This document shows positions 12,101-21,665 of a stretch of 64,000 nucleotides of DNA, one piece after another. Within the stretch, counting starts at the first letter, position 1. Each line of letters starts with the position of its first letter. The notes under the pieces are model-generated. The model had not been told where the DNA came from and searched no databases. It saw only the letters and a program-made list of their open reading frames with translations. A program made the position numbers and the translations under genes. Source of the stretch: Clavulina sp. PMI_390 (taxonomy: Eukaryota > Basidiomycota > Agaricomycetes > Cantharellales > Hydnaceae); contig WIDE01000114.1 in assembly GCA_015039315.1 (NCBI GenBank), positions 1 to 64,000 on the forward strand, written 5' to 3'.

Positions 12101-14497
12101 GGACTCCAGCTGAAGGCGATGACTATGGCAACTTCCTGTCTCGTGCAAACCGTCGGATTGCTCGTGAGCAAAAGCATGTCCCCGATCCTTTCCTCGACGG
12201 CGAGGAGGGCATGCCCCCACCAAACCGACCCTTTGGCCATCACCACCGTATTTCCTCCGTTGAGTCGATCAGTTCAATCATGGATGAGAAGGGGGGTTCA
12301 TCACCACTCAACAAGGCGATCGCTTCGGTTCGTTACCTCGCATTTTTCTTTATTTTCCCGGCTGACGTTGATGCTTCAACAGTTTACTGACGAAGATGGA
12401 GAAGTGGCTCGCGATTTCGTGTCTCAACTTCAAACCCTAACACCTGACAATTCCAAGGGCGATCTCTCTATTGAAAAGTTCCTCATGAAGAGTGAGGAGG
12501 CATTCTTCGACAAGGTCAAAAAGGAGAAGATCTCGAGTGCTATCAGCTTGCGCTCTCATCGTGACTCGACGTGGGGTGCACCTTCTCCATATGATTCAAG
12601 ACCAGGTTGTGAGTAGTATTTTTGAATTGTTGGTGACTTGGTCCAGATTATTCATGCTTTCACTCCGATAGCCCCAGCATTCGGCGATAGCACTTTCAAC
12701 CTGGACGATTACAATGGGCCACTACCTAACGGTCCTGCCGACAAGCCTCTGCGAGGCATTCAAATCATCATGCTTTACGAAATTGGTGGCTGGCCACTAT
12801 ATGCGATTATCATGGCTATCGGGCAGGTATGAAACAATCTTCTATGACACTCAGTGTACCTTTGCTCACAAGGTTCCGTAAAAATAATATAGATGTTCAG
12901 CGCTACCAGTTTCCAGATCACGCTTTTGTCAGGCCAGAACTGGCAAATGACCTATCAGCTTTACGTCCTAGGTGGTATCTTCCTGGTCGCATCAGCGATC
13001 TGGTATGCCATGTTCAGGCTAAAGCCGTCGGTATGGATCCTCACAGCACCATGGTTCTTCTTCGCCATCGCCTTCTTCATTATCGGCCTCCCATCTGTCT
13101 CGAGCGTATTCATCCCACAGCACAGTCTAATCACCGGCCTAGCGACGTGGTTCTATGCTGTAGCATCTGCAGCTGCCTTCACCTTCTTTGGTCTCAACTT
13201 CGGTGAAGAAGCCGTAAGTCAAGCTGATATATGGGTCTATCACGTACTTGAATTGACCTTATTTTCTAGGGTGCTGCCACCGAAGTTTGGGCACTCCGAG
13301 CATGCATTGTACAGGGTGCTCAACAGCTCTGGGTTGCCGCTCTGTGGTACTGGGGCTACACTCTCAATGACGCCCCATCAGGATACGTCCCACCATGGTG
13401 GATTGTTTGCATCCTATGGCCTCTTGCAGCAATGTGCTTGCTCTTTGCGTATTGCATGTGGTTCGGTCTCCCTGGTAAGACACAACTCATGAGGAACCAA
13501 TCTGATTCACTGAGCTAACGTGTGTTCATAAAGATTACTATCGCCAAACACCTCCCAAGGTTCCTCATTTCCTTCGCACGCTGTTCCAAAGAAAATTGGT
13601 GCTTTGGTTCCTTGCGTCTGAAATCTTGCGTGACTACTGGCTTAGTGGAGTACGTACTGACACTTTCAACTTCGTGGCACCTGACCTAACCACGTACTTC
13701 TCGTAGCCTTATGGCCGTAATTGGTCTTTCCTTTGGAGCGCGCCAATCAACAAAGCGGTCATTCTCGCTCTTATTATTGTCTTCTTCGTAATCATTTGGG
13801 GTGCGCTCATGGGCATCCTCACCTACTTCGCAAAATCGCATACGTGGCTGCTCGCTGTCTTCGCTGTCGGTCTCGGGGCACCAAGATGGGCTCAGGTGAG
13901 CACGCGCCGAAAATACCTATTGGAAATATAATATCCTGATCTTGATTATCAGATGTTGTGGGGCACGTCTTCCCTGGCTCTCTACATTCCGTGGGCAGGT
14001 AACGCAGGCCCATACCTTGGGACATCACTCTGGCTGTGGCTTGGTGTTCTCGATGCCATCCAAGGTGTGGGGTTGGGTATGATTCTGCTTCAGGTATGGA
14101 CCCCATTACATGCAATTGTCCTCATTGTCGGTGGCTAATTTTGTAAATCTATGAAGACCCTCTCTCGTCTACACGTCTGTGCCACACTTGCCTTCTCACA
14201 AGTCATTGGCTCCATTGCTGTCATGGTCGCTCGTGGTACAGCACCTAATCGTATTGGACCGGGGAGTGTGTTCCCCGATGCGTCGACATGGGACTTTAGC
14301 GAGGGCCTCAAGGGCAGCCCCTTGGCATCTGCGCCATTCTGGCTGGCTTTGATCAGCCAAATCGTGATTGTTATTGGTTACTTCTGGTTCTATCGTAGGG
14401 AACAGCTTGGTACGTCGTCGCTTGCTTCTCTAACTCACTTTACCATCACGAACTTACAATTTTCCTGGCTTTCCGCTTTTCTTCAGCACGACCATAA
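6114..14497 (+). CDS. ags1: Cell-wall alpha-1,3-glucan synthase
   Basis: Large integral plasma-membrane enzyme that makes alpha-1,3-glucan of the cell wall. I resolve 22 exons (6114-6537, 6599-6749, 6818-7065, 7134-7813, 7881-9183, 9246-9571, 9643-10040, 10103-10455, 10515-10678, 10732-10903, 10961-11140, 11199-11518, 11566-12327, 12383-12608, 12672-12826, 12893-13213, 13270-13474, 13534-13649, 13707-13895, 13953-14093, 14157-14409, 14487-14497). They total 7,098 bases, or 2,365 residues, the usual family length of about 2,400. Order: signal peptide; extracellular GH13 amylase-like domain with nucleophile D319 (DAIRID) and acid E354 (ITGE); membrane segment near 1072-1097; cytosolic GT5 starch-synthase-like domain starting at KIGGLG (1177), with E1543/E1551 of the EX7E motif; multi-span C-terminus from about 1930. 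All splice phases agree. The last coding exon is only 11 bases. Confidence 0.95.
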
Positions 14498-15072
14498 TTG
14501 CTGGTCTGGTCAAGCTGGTCCTCTTCCGTCTTGTTATTTTTCTCTACTACCTCCTATATACATGCATTTCGCTCCCTTTGGCCCTTTTATGCTACCTCAT
14601 GGACCTCTTCCTGACATCATTCTTTCCCACCTTATATCGCTTTCGCTCCCTAGACTGCCGTCCACGACGACTCCAAACTCTGTGCTATTATCGTACGTAA
14701 TGTAGCCAAGGTGCCCCGTACCCGCATTCCATCCACGCTGCTGGATTCCTTAGTGAATCTCAGCGCCGTATAATGCCCCGAATATACACATAGCATTTTC
14801 CTTACGCTGTTGCGACCTGCAGTGATTTTTGCCGCGACATATTTTTACAGTCAACAGAACCCAATGCCAAGAAAACCGACAGCAACGCGCAGACCAACAA
14901 ATGAAATGAACAACAGAACCACCAAAAAAACTACACTGACGCTCTAGAAAAAAAAATACACACCACGGGGGGGAAAAACGGGGAAAAAAGGGCAAAGAAA
15001 ACAACAACCGAAAAAATAAGGGTAAGGGTAAGAACAATTAAAGGAAAACCAACTAGGGCTCCCCGAAGGGAA
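14498..15072. other. Intergenic between glucan synthase and U2 snRNA
   Basis: 3' UTR of the glucan synthase, then the region downstream of the U2 3' end. It contains an A-rich/G-run stretch at about 14920-15005. No gene seen. Confidence 0.5.
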
Positions 15073-15264
15073 ACCCGTAACAACGCCCGCCGGTATGTGC
15101 AATAGCGGGGTCATAGCGTGAATGGTCGTGCAAGCAGAGGACCAAAGCACAGGGCGGCAAAAATAAGATAACCATATAGACCCCGGTGGGGTCGTATTAG
15201 TGGTTAAACTAATAAGAACAGATACTACACTTGATCTAAGCCAAAAGGCCCGAGTGGTGAAGAT
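15073..15264 (-). ncRNA. U2 spliceosomal snRNA
   Basis: On the minus strand the sequence reads GGGCCTTTTGGCTTAGATCA, then AGTGTAGTATCTGTTCTTAT, which is the near-invariant 5' part of U2. It includes GTAGTA, the element that pairs with the intron branch site. It is followed by stem IIa (ATTAGTTT...ACTAAT), a GACCCC/GGGGTC hairpin (IIb), the Sm site (TTATTTTTGCC) and a stem-loop IV with the loop CTATTGCACATACC, which binds U2A'/U2B''. The 5' end is placed at ATCTTCACC (15264); the 3' end is set by the close of stem IV and is uncertain by about 10 bases. The length of about 190 nt matches fungal and animal U2. An ORF overlapping it is spurious. Confidence 0.93.
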
Positions 15265-15285
15265 TATTAACTCGTTTTGGAGCCA

Positions 15286-15294
15286 GTTTTTATA
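15286..15294 (-). promoter_or_regulatory. TATA box of the U2 snRNA gene
   Basis: TATAAAAAC on the minus strand, 22-30 bases upstream of the inferred U2 5' end. This spacing supports polymerase II transcription starting at 15264. Confidence 0.6.
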
Positions 15295-15756
15295 GCCTAA
15301 GTGAAGGCGCCGTGCGCGGGCGAGCCCCAACACTCATCGGTGCCGAGGGGACTAGGGTCCACTCCATTCAACTATGCTCGCCAACCAGAAGGAATCATCC
15401 GGGAACAATTTTATCGTTTTTTCGTTTGCTTGCATGGTTGTTTAAATAGTAACCTTGGACGTATATGAGAGGGTGGTTGGTAATTCTGTGAGCCATGGTA
15501 CTGACACTGGGGTCTGTAAGATTGCACGACGATATTGATGTCTACAAATTTATCACACCGCCACTACAGAAGGTGGAGGTGATTCGATATGAACCATAGG
15601 CGACGGACTATGAGGTGAGAGGACAGAACGACACGGCCATATTCAGCGTGAAGCAGTGGAGTTCGGTTCTAGTACTCTGCCTATGATGGTAGTATACGTG
15701 GTGAATGCAAGAAATTTGGCACCACTGCGTGCATCACGAGCACGGAGCGGAGCCTC
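15295..15756. other. Intergenic
   Basis: Between the U2 promoter and the stop codon of the first PLAC8 gene. I see nothing definable beyond the TATA box listed separately. Confidence 0.5.
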
Positions 15757-16457
15757 TTAAGCTTGCGTCACTTTGACCTCAATGCTCTGCTCCTCATCAA
15801 TGCTCTGCTCCTCAAGCCTCATCTCTTGCGAAGCCTGCGTTAACATATTGGGAGAACAAAAACACGAAAGGCACCTGTAGAATTCGTGATTAGTACCAGG
15901 ATGTATCACTACAAATGAGGACCAGGCTTACGCGTCTTTGGTAAATGACCCAGCGATCTGATAGCGTTCACGAATCTCTTTGCGAAGGGCAATGTCGGGA
16001 ATGACTTGTAGGCCAAGAAAGCAAAACATAGCATAAACCAGGCAGTCAAAGTTGACCTACGGCGAACAACAAATAAGCATCGAGGTTTGATGGTTGGTCC
16101 CGATGAAAGATGGGAAGAGCCACTACATACGCTGTCGCCTCTTTGTGGGTGAGGTTGACCGTGCGTCTCGAGATATCTCAACCTTGAGATTTCGCTTGCA
16201 TGCTTGAAACAAGGGCACCAACACGAACAGCACCATTCCCCACAATGGGGCGAAATGTCCATAACACGCATGGACCACTGTCGTCGGCCATCCTCATCAA
16301 AGGGGAGATCAAGTGCATTGCGATTGCCTCCAGGGGGGCTGACACTCATCATGGCCACTCCAGAGGGCTGCGATTGAATAGGCTGGAGAAATAAGAGTAG
16401 GTCTTAGTCGTATGCAATATAATAGATGCAAAATTTGGGCCGAACTTGGTTAGCCAT
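15757..16457 (-). CDS. PLAC8-family Cys-rich protein, paralog 1, 168 aa
   Basis: Four coding exons: 16446-16457 (12 nt, MANQ), 16131-16382, 15932-16056 and 15757-15874. They total 507 bases, with all phases agreeing. PLAC8 proteins are small Cys-rich, membrane-associated proteins; relatives affect cell number in plants and cadmium or calcium handling in plants and fungi. Visible signature: HCGEWCCSCWCPCFKHASEI early, then a hydrophobic NFDCLVYAMFCFLGLQVIP segment, RERYQIAG, and a second Cys cluster CLSCFCSP close to the C-terminus. A leading GNRNALDLPFDEDGRRQWS block is shared with the three neighbouring copies. A TATA-like element lies at 16540-16545. Without the 12-nt exon, translation could start at 16352 (154 aa). 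Confidence 0.85.
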
Positions 16458-17880
16458 TATCAGTGTGGCATATGGACGGGGTGAACAAATATAGTCGTGA
16501 TCAAGAACTTCACGAGAGTCAAAGTCCACAAAACGAGAGTTTATATGTTGCAGGATTCATGGCGCGAACCCTTCAGGCCTTCATATCACGCCTTCGGGGC
16601 CCGAAGCCCCACCTTCCGATCCGTTGAGGTCCTCCGGTCGGGACCCGAAAATTCATGGGGGCTGGCTAGCAGACGTATTTGACAGTAGGCTAGGCATCAC
16701 AAAGGCTAGGCTGGGTTCAGAATCAGACAGAGAAGCCGGCTGTTGAAACAAAGCCCAAGGCACGAGGGCCGTCGCCTTGTAAGAACGGAGTTGCGAGGTC
16801 ATGCGAATTATAGATCCAGCTGCTGTCCTCATCGCCACCGAACAATCGAGGCGACGCTCGCGCGTGGATATCGTAGCGTTTGCCGTCATGCCAGCTGCAA
16901 TTGACATGAGAGAGAGAGCCTGGATGTACCGTCAGCGTCATATCGACGATAACGTGGGCACGCTGACTCATTGAGCGGTTCTTAGGCCCGAGCTGCCGTA
17001 GAGAGATTACCTCACGTCATAGCAAAGGGCTGCAAGTCCAACACTAAATTGCCCGACGCCGGAGAAAGCAGGTAGTACTCATCGTGACTCAAAGCAGGAG
17101 CGCTGTGACACGAGCCCACGCCCTTTCCGTTGGCTTCCTAGGACCACCTATCTGCTCAGTTGCACGAGTATTCCTGGATTTAAATTCACATCTATTATCG
17201 TGCAGGCATCATTGATGCAGTGCTAGTGCAATAAACATAAACTTTGTCGCGATCCATGCCCGAGCATTTAAGTATGGACAGTGCTTAGACTCATTGCACG
17301 CAGAAGGAAAACGCATAGCAATAAGTTGAGCCTCACGGAGTTTTTGTTGATAACTGGATGGGGGTTGAGAGCGTGGCGAGCATGCCACGTGCTTGACGAG
17401 ATGCATTGTTGACTTACGAAAAACTCATACGGATCGTACAGACCCAGATATGCGTATGTAGAAGAACGAGGAGTATAGCCCGGAATCAACGGGCCCTCTC
17501 AGTGGAGAAATGGGCATTGCTGGCCGCGGAGAAATCGAAATACCTCATGATCATATGGGGCTGGCAGCGGGCCCGAGATTCGAGCCCGCCGCCGATCTCC
17601 GGGGTAGTGAGACTGGGAAGCTGTGCCAAAGCAGGGGAATGCTTGTAATGACCAGATGTTCCTAGTTCAAAGATGGAGTGAACGGGATTTCCACGAGCTT
17701 GCACAACAGAGGTGGGAAACTTGGATGCATTTGAGATAGGGATAGGATGAGGGAGTGGTATAATTCGATCGATTCAACATACATAATTAGATCCATGTTG
17801 CGAGCTCATAAGCTGGGTATCACGGCCCTGTACATGCGGCGGCCACAAAGGACGCGTTGTAAACACGGGCCAAAGGGTAT
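16458..17880. other. Intergenic between PLAC8 paralogs 1 and 2
   Basis: The first ~90 bases are the promoter of paralog 1, with a TATAAA on the minus strand at 16540-16545. The remaining ~1.3 kb has only short frames that I cannot support as genes. Confidence 0.5.
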
Positions 17881-18553
17881 CTAGGGCTGTGGTCCCTTGC
17901 TATCAATGCTCCATTCCTCGAGCCTCATTTCATGTGAGGTTTGGGTCAGCACGTTCGCAGAGCAAAAGCAAGAAAAGAAACTGCAATGAACTATGATGAG
18001 TGATACGATATCAGCGAAGAGAATGTGACTCACACGTCTTTCAAGAACGACCCGGAAATCCGATAGCGTTCACGGGCATCCCTCCGAAGCCCAATATTGG
18101 GAATAACTTGCAGGCCAAAGTGGCAGAACAGAGCATAGATGCAGCAGTCGAGGGTGACCTGCAGTGAACGTCGAGGTTGAATATTCATGATCGGATCAGA
18201 GACAAGTAGAAACTGCCACGACGTACGCTGTCGCCTCCTTGTGGGTGAGGTTGCCCATGGGTCTCAAGATATCTTAGCCTCGAATACTCGCTCGCGTATT
18301 TGAAACAGGGACACCAGCACGAGTAGCAGCACTCCCCACAATGAGGCTGGATGTCTAAAATACGCATGGACCATTCTCGCCGGCCATCCTTGTCGAAGGG
18401 GATATTCAGCGCATTACGATTGCCACCGGGTGGCCCGATGCTCATCATGACCATACCGGAGGGTTGTGTCTGGATGGGCTAGAGGAATAGAGTCAAAGAT
18501 CAGTCATGTGCGAGGTGCTTGATGCAGGAAATCGGTCAGACTTGGCTGGTCAT
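17881..18553 (-). CDS. PLAC8-family Cys-rich protein, paralog 2, 162 aa
   Basis: Exons 18542-18553 (MTSQ), 18227-18478, 18034-18158 and 17881-17980; 489 coding bases, in phase throughout. Exon 2 (252 nt) and exon 3 (125 nt) are exactly as long as in paralog 1. It carries PHCGECCYSCWCPCFKYASE, then the hydrophobic segment DCCIYALFCHFGLQVIPNIG, RERYRISG, and the second cluster FFSCFCSA. The tail after LEEWSID is short and differs from paralog 1. A long TATATATAA sits at 18638-18646, about 90 bases before the start. It is the closest relative of paralog 1 in the array by gene structure and by its N-terminal PIQTQPSG block. Function is as for paralog 1 and not predictable further. Confidence 0.85.
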
Positions 18554-19556
18554 TGTTGGTGTGGGAGATGTATGAAGGGAACAAGGACAACGGAGCTCAA
18601 GGAGTCAAGGAGGACAGAAGTTCGCAGACGGAGGGCTTATATATATACCCACACAGGATGCAGTGCCAAGCCCCCATGCCTGCGCGTCTCTTCTGCGGAC
18701 TCGGAAGCGCAAGTTTTGTTTGACCTCCGTCCGGGGCCCGAGAACTTATGGCAAAACTAGCCAGCGAACAAACTTGAAAGTAGGCTAAGCATGCTAGGAG
18801 TTGGGGAAAGCTCAGATATAAACGAGGAGAACATGTTTTTGGTGGGCAGTCTAAGGCATGAGTGCCGGCCACTTGTGAGAACGGCGTCTTGACCCTTGAG
18901 GCCAATGAAATGTTGGCCAAGATTGCAAATTGAACTGCCGCAACCTTCACGAGCAAGCGTCGTTTATTTGAGGGCATCTTCTGTCATGGAAGCTTATGTT
19001 GATATTACGAAGCGCTCGGACACGCCATCACCAGCATGGTATGAACACGCTGACTGCCTGACGAAATCCCAGGCCGCCATAGCTGCCGCATATAAAGTTA
19101 CCTAATAATCTGGCGGGCGAGCGATCCCGAATCCGATCCTAGACTTCCCGACGCCTGGGAACGCGTGCAAGCCACCAACCTCGTGATGACATCCAGCCAA
19201 GTTCATGGTTAAGGTCGTGACACCTGGGGCGTGACGAGAGCATCGAACGCTGTGACAAGTGCCTCTGGCCACCTGGTCACTCAGTTTGTCTTCGTTCACT
19301 ATCCGCCTAAATGCTCAGATGCCTCACACCTCATTGCGGCCTAGGAGACCCATGCTGTGGTTCGATTCTGGTCGCTTCTAGGTGGGTATGCCAAAGAAGG
19401 TATTCCGATATGACTCCCTGAAACACATCGACGATACGAGGACCTGAAATGCAATCACATGGACCTCGCGCTAGCGCGACAAAACCCGGTATTATGTATA
19501 GAACATCCAGTAGACTTCCGGATCGTCGTTCCTTCTGCTGAGAAAGGCGACCCCGC
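18554..19556. other. Intergenic between PLAC8 paralogs 2 and 3
   Basis: Holds the paralog 2 promoter (TATA at 18638-18646) and about 900 bases in which I see no gene. Confidence 0.5.
18638..18646 (-). promoter_or_regulatory. TATA box of PLAC8 paralog 2
   Basis: TATATATAA on the minus strand, 85-93 bases upstream of the ATG of the 12-nt first exon. Paralog 1 has TATAAA at 16540-16545 at the same distance. Confidence 0.5.
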
Positions 19557-20259
19557 CTAAGATTTGACTGGATCGCCAACGAGGCTTAGTTCTTCAAGCC
19601 TCAGCTCATTAGAAGCTTGCGTGAACATATTTGGAGCACAGCAGCATGAGACACACCTATGAGACGAAGGAATCAGCTGAATGTATCGACAAAGAAGTCA
19701 AACCAAGAGCAGGAGTGGCGGAAGCTTACAAATCCTTATTATCCGATCCTAAGATACGATAACGCTCGCGGATCTCCTTGCGAAGGATGGACGCGGGGAT
19801 GCACTGGATACTACAATGGGCGAACGCTGCGAAGGCCAAGCAATTGACGTCCAGCTACGATGGACGCAAATTATATGAGCAACATGCTGAAGATATCTGA
19901 GGCCTGAGGACTAAGATCATGACCACCTACAGCTTCTCCCCCTTGCGGGTGTGGCGTTCCATAGGCCTCCAGGTGCCTTAACCTCGAGTGTATCTTCGCA
20001 TACTCCATGCAAGGGCACAAGCAAGAGTAGCAACACTCCCCACAGTGACCATGAGCGCCCTTGAGCCCTATAGACCACTGTCTCCGTCCATCTTTGTCGA
20101 AAGGTAGGTCAAGGGCATTTCGATTACCTCCTGGGGGCCTGACACTCATCATAGGAGTTCCATAGGGCTGGATCTGCATCGGGACTGGCATGGACTAGAG
20201 TATATAAATGAGCATTGCATCGGAAAATGTTCACGCAAAAAGCCCACATAGGTGGCCAT
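19557..20259 (-). CDS. PLAC8-family Cys-rich protein, paralog 3, 166 aa
   Basis: Exons 20248-20259 (MATY), 19931-20194, 19730-19854 and 19557-19656; 501 coding bases, in phase. Motifs: HCGECCYSCLCPCMEYAKIH, LDVNCLAFAAFAHCSIQCIP, RERYRILG, and the second cluster CVSCCCAP, ending in DPVKS. The C-terminus and the 100-nt last exon match paralog 4, so 3 and 4 look like a younger pair. The start could also be the in-frame ATG at 20191 at the head of exon 2. On the minus strand a CCTATATGA element lies at 20342-20347, next to a TTGCCC block also present upstream of paralog 4. Confidence 0.83.
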
Positions 20260-21058
20260 GATAAGACTGCTCTGCGGCAAGAGAGGGTCACTGGGGGATG
20301 GTGTCGAGTGTTTTTGTGCTAAGGGTTCTGGTTGAAGACTTCATATAGGGCAATTCGGGCTGCCAAGGCTGCGCGCGGTTGGCTCGCTCCATGCACGGAA
20401 CCATTCTGCCCGGGCGCTGCTAGTGGCAGGGAGCGGCATAGATGAGATCATTAAGAGCTTGACACGTGAGCTAACATCAGCATCAAGAGGTGCACACGAC
20501 CCAATGTTTGCAAATGCTTTCTATCATATCATTTTATTCATACACTTTCTCCACAGTTCAGTAACGTGTCTTCCTGCCAGACTCAAGCTGGTTTAACTTA
20601 AATATGTGAGGCGCAACTAGAGACGGATTCCAAAAGAGTCAGCCGCGTTCGATGCAGATCTGAGAGGAGCTATCTTGAAGATCACTGTGGAGCGCACAGG
20701 TCTCATTCAACGTGAAGATGAGAGCAGATCGGCAGCAGGAATCCCGAGCTAGTTCTACTTTGCTGTGCATATTATGGACATCTGCGAAGCAAACACGAGA
20801 GCGATCATATACGCGAGCAGGCAACCTCGTAGTCGGGGTGAAATATAAGTGATTTCTCTGCGAGAAGGTGAAGGAGGAGGGGGACAACAGTCAAATTAAT
20901 AAGGTATAGGGATCGCTCCCTTGAAAACAGCGTCCGCGGAATATAGAATTACATAGCATCGAAAGCACATCATTCAGGCTCAGAGGACAGAAAGGGTAGC
21001 GTGAATCCATCCCGTCATCGTGACGTCTTGGTCGTAAAGCGTGTTCTAGCGCCACTAA
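20260..21058. other. Intergenic between PLAC8 paralogs 3 and 4
   Basis: Promoter of paralog 3 at its left end. An 82-codon minus-strand frame at 20639-20887 has no family resemblance and I do not call it. Confidence 0.45.
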
Positions 21059-21665
21059 CTAGGATTTGACTGGAGCGCCGCTAATAGCCGATTCCTCCAG
21101 CCTGATCTCATTAGAGAGTTGAGTAAGCGCATTCGGCATGCAGCACAACATCGAACACCTGAGTTGTCCAGTGGTCAGCGAGAAGCTATGATGGGACACC
21201 ATCAATTAAGTAAAGGGCTTACCAGTCCTTCCAAGTTGAGCCCCCAATACGATAACGCTCACGAGCATGTCGGCGAACACGCCCACCAGGAATGCACTGC
21301 AAGCCGCAGTGGAGGAGCAGGTGGAATGTCAAGCAATGTGTATTACACTGGAAGAATCAAGCAATAACGTTGAGCTGCAAGACCCAGGTAGAAGAGATGA
21401 AATTACATACGGTATCTCCTCCTTCCGGATGAGGCCTTCCGTGCTTGTCAATGTAGTCCAGCCTGGAGTGTACGTTCGCATACTGGCAGCTGGGACACCA
21501 GCACGAGTAGCAACACTCTTTAGTGTGACTGCAGGCACCCATGAGGCCCAGAGACCACTCTCGCTGGCCATAGGCGTCAAAAGGGAGATTTAGCGCGTTT
21601 TTACTGCCGCCTGCAGTCTCAATGCTCATCATAGGTTGCCCAGAAGGTTGAGATTGCACCGACAT
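21059..21665 (-). CDS. PLAC8-family Cys-rich protein, paralog 4, 159 aa
   Basis: Exons 21411-21665, 21223-21347 and 21059-21158; 480 coding bases, in phase. The middle exon is again exactly 125 nt. Unlike the other copies it has no separate 12-nt first exon: ATG 21665 (MSVQSQPSG) is at the head of the large exon, and I find no suitable upstream ATG. The first Cys cluster reads KECCYSCWCPSCQYANVH, with one extra residue between the two last cysteines where paralogs 1-3 have CPC. The second cluster CSMLCCMP and RERYRIGG are present, and the C-terminus APVKS matches paralog 3. An earlier AG (GCAG) is skipped in intron 1, because using it would hit a stop codon. Confidence 0.83.

Noticed and set aside
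14944..15333. 129-codon minus-strand open frame with hydrophobic residues
   Set aside because: It lies across the U2 snRNA on the same strand; the RNA explains the conservation and the protein has no motif.
17560..17600. Minus-strand GGGCTCGAATCTCGGG resembling a tRNA B box
   Set aside because: The flanks do not form a T-stem of five pairs, and no A box or acceptor stem fits.
19350..19380. Plus-strand GGTTCGATTCT resembling a tRNA B box
   Set aside because: No cloverleaf can be drawn around it.
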